NCBI GenBank assembly: GCA_913058295.1
Contig: CAJXRD010000033.1
Span: 1-37,026, forward strand
Origin: an uncultured Flavobacteriales bacterium
GTDB taxonomy: Bacteria; Bacteroidota; Bacteroidia; Flavobacteriales; Flavobacteriaceae
Direction: 5' to 3'
DNA length: 37,026 bases
In this document: positions 31,124-37,026 of the stretch, piece after piece
How the letters are laid out: each line of letters begins with the position of its first letter
How positions within the stretch are numbered: position 1 is the stretch's first letter
Notes under the pieces: generated by a model
Database searches by the model: none
What the model saw: only the letters and a program-made list of their open reading frames with translations
What the model was told of the DNA's origin: nothing
Position numbers and translations under genes: made by a program

Positions 31124-32656
31124 ATGGCTAACGAAGATTTATTTAAAAAAGTAATATCACACGCAAAAGAGTATGGATACGTTTTTGCATCTAGTGAAAT
31201 ATACGACGGACTAAGTGCAGTATACGATTATGCACAGAATGGGGTAGAACTAAAGAAGAATATACGCGAGTATTGGTGGAGAAGCATGGTTTTTATGCAC
31301 CAAAATATTGTTGGTATAGATGCTTCTATTTTAATGCATCCCACTACCTGGAAAGCATCAGGACACGTAGATGCGTTTAATGATCCATTAATAGATAATA
31401 AAGATTCTAAAAAAAGATATCGCGCAGATGTTTTAATAGAAGATTTTTGTGAAAAAATAAATAAGAAAGCGCAAAAGGAAATTGCAAAAGCAAAAAAGCG
31501 CTTTGGAGAAAGTTTTAACGAAGAAGAATTTAAATCTACCAACCCAAGAGTTTTAGGTTATATAAAGCAGCAAAAAGAAATTATAGAGCGTATGGCAAGC
31601 TCTTTGGAAGCAGAAGACTTAGCCGATGTAAAATTACTTATTGAAGAATTAGGGATTGCTGACCCACTTACTGGATCTAAAAACTGGACCGATGTAAAAC
31701 AGTTTAACCTAATGTTTGGTACGAAGCTAGGTGCATCTGCAGAAAGTGCAATGGATTTATATTTACGTCCGGAAACGGCACAGGGTATTTTCGTTAACTT
31801 TTTAAATGTTCAGAAAACAGGGAGAATGAAAATTCCGTTTGGGATTGCTCAAACTGGAAAAGCATTTAGAAATGAAATTGTTGCTAGACAGTTTATTTTT
31901 AGAATGCGGGAGTTTGAACAAATGGAAATGCAATTTTTTGTTCGTCCAGGAGAAGAGATGAAATGGTATGAATATTGGAAAGAAACCAGACTTAAATGGC
32001 ATCATTCTTTAGGATTGGGAGAAGAAAACTATCGTTTTCATGACCATGAAAAAATGGCGCATTATGCGAATGCTGCGACCGATATCGAATTTAATTTCCC
32101 ATTTGGTTTTAAAGAATTAGAAGGAATTCATTCTCGTACAGACTTTGATTTAAAAGCACATGAAGAACATTCGGGTAAAAAGCTTCAATTTTTTGATCAT
32201 GAAACCAATAAAAATTATACACCATATGTAGTGGAAACATCTATAGGATTGGATAGAATGTTTTTGGCAATTTTCAGTAATTCTCTTAAAACGGAAGAAT
32301 TAGAAGATGGAAGCTCAAGAGTAGTTTTAAAATTACCTGCGATTTTAGCACCTATAAAAGCTGCCGTTTTACCTCTAGTAAAAAAAGATGGATTGCCAGA
32401 TATAGCAAAGAAAATCATTGAAGATTTACAATGGGATTATAATGTTACTTATGATGAAAAAGATGCAGTAGGGAGACGATATAGACGTCAGGATGCAGTT
32501 GGAACCCCATTTTGTATTACGGTAGATCATCAAACAATAGAAGATGAAACAGTAACTATTCGTAATCGCGATACCATGGAACAGGAGCGAATTAAAATTT
32601 CTGAAATTTCAAAAAAATTAGAAGATACTATTTCTTATAAAAAGTGGTTGAAATAA
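31124..32656 (+). CDS. glyS: Glycine-tRNA ligase (homodimeric type)
   Basis: Charges tRNA-Gly with glycine. The protein is 510 aa, of the alpha2 (eukaryote/Thermus-like) class II type used by Bacteroidota, not the alpha2-beta2 type. Family signatures: KKVISHAKEYGYVFASSEIY, SAVYDYAQNGVELKKNI, REYWWRSMV and ILMHPTTWKASGHVDAF. Motif 2 covers RPETAQGIFVNFLNV, GIAQTGKAFRNEI and RMREFEQMEMQFFV. Motif 3 is TSIGLDRMFLAIFSN, and the C-terminal anticodon-binding domain starts near LPAILAPIKAAVLPL. The N-terminus from ATG 31124 is already conserved, so the start is firm although it leaves almost no leader. A hairpin shared with the convergent lipoprotein gene follows the stop codon. Confidence 0.97.
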   Translation: MANEDLFKKVISHAKEYGYVFASSEIYDGLSAVYDYAQNGVELKKNIREYWWRSMVFMHQNIVGIDASILMHPTTWKASGHVDAFNDPLIDNKDSKKRYRADVLIEDFCEKINKKAQKEIAKAKKRFGESFNEEEFKSTNPRVLGYIKQQKEIIERMASSLEAEDLADVKLLIEELGIADPLTGSKNWTDVKQFNLMFGTKLGASAESAMDLYLRPETAQGIFVNFLNVQKTGRMKIPFGIAQTGKAFRNEIVARQFIFRMREFEQMEMQFFVRPGEEMKWYEYWKETRLKWHHSLGLGEENYRFHDHEKMAHYANAATDIEFNFPFGFKELEGIHSRTDFDLKAHEEHSGKKLQFFDHETNKNYTPYVVETSIGLDRMFLAIFSNSLKTEELEDGSSRVVLKLPAILAPIKAAVLPLVKKDGLPDIAKKIIEDLQWDYNVTYDEKDAVGRRYRRQDAVGTPFCITVDHQTIEDETVTIRNRDTMEQERIKISEISKKLEDTISYKKWLK

Positions 32657-32669
32657 AAAAAAAGAAAAT

Positions 32670-32700
32670 AAAAAAGAGTGGATTTATTCCGCTCTTTTTT
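32670..32700. terminator. Bidirectional terminator between glyS and the small lipoprotein gene
   Basis: AAAAAAGAGTGGA (32670-32682) pairs with TCCGCTCTTTTTT (32688-32700) around a 5-nt loop, with one G-U wobble on the plus strand. It starts 14 nt after the glyS stop. The right arm and loop encode the last four codons and the stop of the minus-strand gene. Confidence 0.8.
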
Positions 32701-33043
32701 GTATTTCAATAATACTAATTGGATTGGCTTTAACGCAACGGTTCATCATCCGTAATCCTCCAAATTTAAACCAAACCTTTTCTCCCTCTTTTTTAAAAGT
32801 ATCTTCTAGATTTATCGGGTCTAAATAATAAGCACCATCTTTTCCATCCACTTTTATAGTGATTGGGCAATCCCCCTCTTCTTTTGAAGTGACAATAAGA
32901 CCTTTGGTAAATCCATCTGCTATCATTTTTTCAGTATTCATTTTGTTTGTGTTTTCAGAAGTATTTGAAACTGACTGTGATGTAGAATTACAAGAAAGCA
33001 AAAACAGTGATAATAATAGAAATGAAAGGTTTAAAAACTTCAT
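32684..33043 (-). CDS. Small lipoprotein of unknown function
   Basis: A 119-residue protein from ATG 33043. The signal MKFLNLSFLLLSLFLLSC puts the lipobox Cys at 18. It is followed by a Ser/Asn/Thr-rich linker and a compact domain with two Cys residues (EGDCPITIKVDGKDGAYYL and LRMMNRCVKANPISI) that could form a disulfide. The beta-rich domain and the YYLDPINLEDTFKKEG segment look like a conserved flavobacterial family, but I cannot name it. Asn follows the lipobox Cys. It is probably outer-membrane anchored. Its last codons form one arm of the terminator shared with glyS. Confidence 0.8.
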   Translation of the reverse strand: MKFLNLSFLLLSLFLLSCNSTSQSVSNTSENTNKMNTEKMIADGFTKGLIVTSKEEGDCPITIKVDGKDGAYYLDPINLEDTFKKEGEKVWFKFGGLRMMNRCVKANPISIIEIQKRAE

Positions 33044-33130
33044 AATTAATATAGATATTAAGTTAATGTTGTGAAATTACAATTATTATGCCTTTTATGT
33101 TCCACTTGAAGTGTTTTTTTAGGGTGAAAA

Positions 33131-33161
33131 CTTGTATATATCATAATAGGTAGTATTTTTG
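33131..33161 (+). promoter_or_regulatory. Promoter of the T9SS-exported GEVED protein gene
   Basis: CTTG (33131-33134) is followed after 19 bp by TATTTTTG (33154-33161), a perfect -7 box. The predicted transcript start near 33166 leaves a leader of about 35 nt that is rich in A (AACCCTTAAACTTAAACTA before the ATG). This placement rules out a TTG at 33159 as the start codon. Confidence 0.6.
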
Positions 33162-33200
33162 GAAAACTTAAAAAAATTGTTAACCCTTAAACTTAAACTA

Positions 33201-35813
33201 ATGAATTTTAAAAATTATTTTTTCTTAGCATTTCTTGCAGTGTTTTCTTTCTCTGCTAATGCTCAAGACATGATTCCAAATGAACCTATGGGAGCTAATT
33301 ATGTTGGTACAACTGGTGCACCAACTTACATTACATCCATGGCTTCAAGAATTGACGAAATGGTACCTGTGGATATGACTCCAAGGGAAGCGCAAGACAA
33401 AAGATCTTTAGGTAACAGGATTGTTATTGGAAAAGATCGTCAAGCACAAGATGATTATTTTGTTAGAAACAGACATGAAATGGAGCAAAGCGTTCGGGTA
33501 ATGCCTCCTATTGTTGTTTTTGATGCATATTCTTCTAACTCTCAACCAACAGATCCTTCTATGGCAATTGGGCCAAATCACGTATTTGTTGTATTTAACA
33601 CTGGATTTGCTATTTATGATAAATCTGGAAATTTAATGTTTGGACCTGTAGCACCTAACCCTGCTATATTTCCAAACAGTGGATGTTGTGATTTAACTGC
33701 ATCTTACGATGCAGCTGCAGACAGATGGGTAATTACATTCTTAGGTTCTGGAGCTCAAGTAGCAGTTTCTGATGGTCCAGATCCAATTAATGATGGCTGG
33801 TATAATTATAATATCGCTGCAATTAACGATTACCAAAAACTTTCAGTTTGGAGTGATGGTTATTATATGACGGATAATACAAATTCTTCAAATAGAGTTT
33901 GGGCAATGGAAAGAGATGAGATGCTTGCTGGTAATTCTGCTCAAATTATGGGCTTTAACTTACCAGGAATTGCAACGAGTGGTTTTTACAGTCCACAAGC
34001 GCTAAATGTTAGTGATGCAAATATGCCAGCTGATGGTAGTGCAACTTTTATTTACTTACAAGATGATGCTTGGGGTGGAGTAGCAACAGATCACGTAAAA
34101 TTATGGGATTTAGATATGGATTGGGGTGCTGGAAGTGGAGTAATGTCTGCTGCAACTGAATTACCTGCAACACCATTTATCTCTGTTTTTGACGGCGGAA
34201 GTTTTGTGAATTTAGCACAACCAAATGGAGGATCTAGTGTAGATGCTTTACAAGCTACAATTATGAATCAAGCTCAGTTTAGAAAAATGGGTTCTCATAA
34301 CTCAGCAATATTTAATTTTGTTGTTGATACCGATGCTACCTCTGGTGAATTAGCTGGAGTTAGATGGTTTGAATTACGTCAAACTGGAGACAACCAACCT
34401 TGGACCGTTTACCAAGAAGGCACCTATACTGCTCCAGATGGTAGACATGCTTGGCATGCAAGTATGATTATGGATGGCTCTGGTAATATTGGAATGGGTT
34501 ATACCTCTATGTCTGGTCCTACAACTGGATCTACAGAATTTATTAGTTCTTATTATACAGGTCGTTTTGATGGAGATGCTCTAGGAGTAATGACAGTTGC
34601 TGAAGAAGTTATAAACAACGGTAATGGAAATATTCCTAGTACACGTTACGGGGATTATAGTAAAATTGATATAGACCCTAGTGATGATGCTACTTTCTGG
34701 TTTATCAATGAATATTTTAATAGTGGAAGAAAAGGTGTTGTTGGATCTTTTATATTAGAGCCAAATACTACAGTAGATGATATTGGAGCAACGAGTATCG
34801 CTTCTCCGTCTGATGGACCTTTAACTGCTAACGAGGACATTACAATCAATATTAGAAACTTTGGAATCAATGATATTGATAACCCAGAATTACAATATAC
34901 TATAAATGGTGGTGATGCTGTTGTAGAAAACTACGGAGGAACTCTTGCAGCAGGTGCAACAGAATCATTTACTTTTTCTGTTCAAGCGGATCTTTCAGTA
35001 GAAGGTGACTATACTATTGTTGCTCGTACAAATTTAGGTGGTGATTCTAATCCAGATAATGATGAAGTAACTAAAGTAGTAAATAGTGGAATTATTATTT
35101 GCAACCCTGTTGGAGATTGTTCTTTTGGAGATGGATTTACAAATGTAACTGTTGAAGAAATAAATAATGACTCAGGTTGTGAAGGTTATGCAGATTTTAC
35201 AGATCTAGCGGCAACTTTAGAGCCAGGTTCTACTTATGACCTTACTGTAACTACAGGTTATGGAGATCAAAACGTAAGAGTTTGGATTGACTTTAACGAT
35301 GATGGAACATTTTCAGTGGATGAAACAGTAGTTCCTAATTTTGTAATTGCTCCAGGACAAGCTGCTGGAACCTATACAGAAACAGTTTCTTTAACAGTTC
35401 CTGGTGGAGAAGATACAGGAGTACAACACAGAATGCGTGTAAAATCTAACTGGCAAGCTCCAGTACCAGATGATGCTTGTGAGGAAACTCAATATGGAGA
35501 AACTGAAGATTATTCAGCGAATATGGGAGTATTAGGAACAGTAGATCAAGATATCGTTGCTGCTGAATTAATGGTTCTTACATTAGCTAATAACCAATTT
35601 GATATTTCTTTAACTACTGAGTTTGATGGAAGAGCATCTATTGCAGTAACTAATATATTAGGGCAAACACTTGCTTTTAATAACTTAGAAAAAGAAGGGA
35701 ATAGTTATAACTATAAATTAGATATGTCTTATGCAGATGCAGGAGTGTATTTTATTAAAATGGGAGATAACAATTCTAAAACCTATAAAACAGCTAAGAT
35801 TATTGTAAAATAA
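33201..35813 (+). CDS. T9SS-exported surface protein with GEVED domain and C-terminal sorting domain
   Basis: An 870-residue exported protein from ATG 33201 (signal peptide MNFKNYFFLAFLAVFSFSANAQ). A TTG-initiated frame from 33159 would lie within the -7 box and add 14 residues before the signal. Residues about 100-520 are a propeller-like region (DPSMAIGPNHVFVVFNTGF, CCDLTASYDAAADRWVITF). About 523-630 is CARDB-like (LTANEDITINIRNFGINDI). About 633-775 is a GEVED domain ending QYGETEDYSANM, with Asp-rich IDFNDDGTFSVDE. From about 785 there is a type A T9SS sorting domain (RASIAVTNILGQTLAFNNL, GVYFIKMGDNNSKTYKTAKI). Its first strand lacks the usual FPNP motif. Likely cell-surface or secreted; function unknown. 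Confidence 0.88.
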   Translation: MNFKNYFFLAFLAVFSFSANAQDMIPNEPMGANYVGTTGAPTYITSMASRIDEMVPVDMTPREAQDKRSLGNRIVIGKDRQAQDDYFVRNRHEMEQSVRVMPPIVVFDAYSSNSQPTDPSMAIGPNHVFVVFNTGFAIYDKSGNLMFGPVAPNPAIFPNSGCCDLTASYDAAADRWVITFLGSGAQVAVSDGPDPINDGWYNYNIAAINDYQKLSVWSDGYYMTDNTNSSNRVWAMERDEMLAGNSAQIMGFNLPGIATSGFYSPQALNVSDANMPADGSATFIYLQDDAWGGVATDHVKLWDLDMDWGAGSGVMSAATELPATPFISVFDGGSFVNLAQPNGGSSVDALQATIMNQAQFRKMGSHNSAIFNFVVDTDATSGELAGVRWFELRQTGDNQPWTVYQEGTYTAPDGRHAWHASMIMDGSGNIGMGYTSMSGPTTGSTEFISSYYTGRFDGDALGVMTVAEEVINNGNGNIPSTRYGDYSKIDIDPSDDATFWFINEYFNSGRKGVVGSFILEPNTTVDDIGATSIASPSDGPLTANEDITINIRNFGINDIDNPELQYTINGGDAVVENYGGTLAAGATESFTFSVQADLSVEGDYTIVARTNLGGDSNPDNDEVTKVVNSGIIICNPVGDCSFGDGFTNVTVEEINNDSGCEGYADFTDLAATLEPGSTYDLTVTTGYGDQNVRVWIDFNDDGTFSVDETVVPNFVIAPGQAAGTYTETVSLTVPGGEDTGVQHRMRVKSNWQAPVPDDACEETQYGETEDYSANMGVLGTVDQDIVAAELMVLTLANNQFDISLTTEFDGRASIAVTNILGQTLAFNNLEKEGNSYNYKLDMSYADAGVYFIKMGDNNSKTYKTAKIIVK

Positions 35814-35832
35814 GTTTAGTTTTTAAAATAAT

Positions 35833-35869
35833 AAAACCGCTAAGTGTAAAACTTAGCGGTTTTTTTTTT
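35833..35869. terminator. Strong terminator after the GEVED protein gene
   Basis: AAAACCGCTAAGT (35833-35845) and ACTTAGCGGTTTT (35851-35863) form a perfect 13-bp stem with a 5-nt loop and a T-run to 35869. The A-run on the left side would also serve transcripts from the convergent protease gene. A weaker hairpin, AAAGAT/ATCTTT (35877-35900), lies between. Confidence 0.9.
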
Positions 35870-35911
35870 GATTTAAAAAGATGCTATTAAACGTATCTTT
35901 AAGAATGTAAT

Positions 35912-37026
35912 TTATTCTACAATTAATTTATTTACAACATATTTATTAGTAGCATTATCTTGAACTTTCACAAAATAAAGCCCAGTATTTAAATCATTTA
36001 GAGAAATCGTATTTAGACCATTATTAAGTGTCCCGGCTTTAACTTCTTGTCCAAGTATATTAACGATATTATAATCATAATCACTAAGGCCATCTATTAC
36101 CTTAATGTTTAATATATCACTAGTTGGATTTGGAAAAAGCACGACGTTTTGCATTAAGTTATCCTCAAGTCCAAGAGGTTCATCAACTCCTATTTTATCG
36201 GTAAGTTCATTGAACTCAAATTCCCCACCACTCGCAATTATAACATCATCGTCTGTGATAAGAGAAAAGTACCCATTCCCAAAACCACAACAGATACCGT
36301 CGCCATATGCGTCAAAAATCTCAAAGTAGTAACATTCATCATAATCTACATCAAAAGAATAATTAAAAACAGTATTGTCATCTATATCTTCTTCGTAAGG
36401 ACCAAAGCTATAAAGTACGGTTCCATCAGGACTTCTAAATTCCCAAGAAGTTTCTTGAGCATAATCATCTGTTAATAATTCTAAATGTATTTGTGTCGTG
36501 TCGTAGGTGTCTATTTCAACAGCATTTATAGATTCACTAACATTATCATTACTTACGTTTTCATCTGGAGCTCCATTTACGCTTGTTAAAGAAGCATTTA
36601 TTTCATGTAGCCCAACAGAAAGTATTAAGGTTCCTATATTAAAATTTTTCGATTCATATTGCTCTAAATTTCCATTAAAAATAATTTCATGGCTACTTCC
36701 TCCATTTAGATTCCATATAATAGTGGCATCTGTAATATCTCCTGAACCATAATTAGTAAGTGTTATTATTGGATCTACTTCAGTGTTAGCACAATTTACT
36801 CCATTGGCAGAAACAGTAATAGCTCCATCTAGAACATAGGTTTCTAAAGGAGGATAACTATCTAAGATATCTGGGTCTAATCCTGACGAATCTAACCATT
36901 CTTTAAGACGTGTTTCAGGGGTAATTCCAGTATCCCAAGACACTCCAAAACGGCCATAGTAATTGTTTTCCCCATTATCGTTTGTTCCATTACAACTAGC
37001 GTTTCCACCCGATAATTGACCAATAA
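35912..37026 (-). CDS. Lysyl-endopeptidase-like S1 serine protease with T9SS sorting domain, C-terminal part
   Basis: The frame is open to the window edge, so the start is missing and about 371 residues are visible. Only a GTG at 36943 could be read as a start, and the conserved sequence continues upstream of it. The first visible residues, IGQLSGGNASCNGTNDNGEN, then YYGRFGVSWDTG and RLKEWLD, match the end of the catalytic domain of Achromobacter-type lysyl endopeptidase (IGQLHGG, then YGRVFTSW and RLSDWLDP, from memory). An Ig/CARDB-like domain follows (VDPIITLTNYGSGDITDATI), then a domain with FDAYGDGICCGFGNGYFSL. A classic type A sorting domain comes last (VVLFPNPTSDILNI, NILGQEVKAG, GLYFVKVQD, ending NKLIVE). 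The catalytic residues are outside the window, so P1 specificity is inferred. Confidence 0.82.
   Translation of the reverse strand, partial: IGQLSGGNASCNGTNDNGENNYYGRFGVSWDTGITPETRLKEWLDSSGLDPDILDSYPPLETYVLDGAITVSANGVNCANTEVDPIITLTNYGSGDITDATIIWNLNGGSSHEIIFNGNLEQYESKNFNIGTLILSVGLHEINASLTSVNGAPDENVSNDNVSESINAVEIDTYDTTQIHLELLTDDYAQETSWEFRSPDGTVLYSFGPYEEDIDDNTVFNYSFDVDYDECYYFEIFDAYGDGICCGFGNGYFSLITDDDVIIASGGEFEFNELTDKIGVDEPLGLEDNLMQNVVLFPNPTSDILNIKVIDGLSDYDYNIVNILGQEVKAGTLNNGLNTISLNDLNTGLYFVKVQDNATNKYVVNKLIVE

Noticed and set aside
31228-31542. A 104-residue minus-strand frame
   Set aside because: It is antisense to the strongly conserved N-terminal part of glyS.
33159-33200. TTG start of the GEVED protein
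   Set aside because: The TTG is part of the TATTTTTG -7 box, and the signal peptide begins at ATG 33201.
36941-36943. GTG 36943 as the start of the protease gene
   Set aside because: The conserved lysyl-endopeptidase-like sequence (IGQLSGG onward) continues upstream in frame to the window edge, so the gene is truncated by the window.

Overview
The window is AT-rich DNA from a member of the Bacteroidota, almost certainly a marine-type Flavobacteriaceae. The evidence is: TAnnTTTG-type -7 promoter boxes, A/T-rich leaders without Shine-Dalgarno sequences, type IX secretion (T9SS) C-terminal sorting domains, choice-of-anchor B and GEVED proteins, an S46 dipeptidyl peptidase, and a type-B succinate dehydrogenase operon. 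I see no rRNA, tRNA, CRISPR array, transposase, integrase or phage gene. Gene density is high and no gene-free stretch exceeds 300 bases.

Layout. 1-400 (-): the start of a choice-of-anchor B surface protein, cut by the window edge. 663-6576 (+): a complete tripartite RND efflux operon (adaptor lipoprotein, HAE1-type pump, outer-membrane channel lipoprotein). 6685-7740 (+): thiL. 7737-8198 (-): two tiny paralogous zinc-finger-like proteins. 8263-9039 (-): an alpha/beta hydrolase. 9072-10355 (+): a BrnQ-type branched-chain amino acid carrier. 10392-11684 (-): an Xaa-Pro aminopeptidase. 11763-12341 (-): a Crp/Fnr-like regulator. 12462-15281 (+): a secreted Asp-box (sortilin-like) propeller protein. 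15386-18827 (+): sdhCAB. 18877-21252 (-): a TonB-receptor-like outer-membrane barrel, divergent from a LytS/LytTR two-component pair (21460-23246, +). 23289-24431 (+): a methionine/glutamine-type aminotransferase. 24657-26750 (-): a DPP11-like S46 peptidase. 26823-27608 (+): an omega-amidase. 27669-29273 (-): an Ig-like lipoprotein. 29430-30092 (-): ComF. 30178-31059 (+): an unnamed coiled-coil membrane protein. 31124-32656 (+): glyS. 32684-33043 (-): a small lipoprotein. 33201-35813 (+): a T9SS-exported GEVED protein. 35912-37026 (-): the C-terminal part of a lysyl-endopeptidase-like T9SS protease.

Functional themes. Peptide and amino acid use recurs: secreted protease, S46 dipeptidyl peptidase, Xaa-Pro aminopeptidase, BrnQ carrier, and the aminotransferase plus omega-amidase pair that together can run the transaminase/omega-amidase route. 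Respiration (sdhCAB), thiamine diphosphate synthesis (thiL) and translation (glyS) are ordinary core functions.

No clear new defence or biosynthetic system is visible. The most interesting signals are at the DNA and transcript level. Three genes (21460, 26823, 31124) have a TATTTTTG/A box ending exactly 4 nt before the ATG, which suggests leaderless mRNAs. A dispersed REP-like repeat lies at two convergent junctions and brackets the S46 peptidase/omega-amidase pair. Several intrinsic terminators overlap coding 3' ends or the next promoter. At the protein level, the pair of C-x4-H-x16-C-x2-C miniproteins and the 293-residue coiled-coil protein are the least explained.
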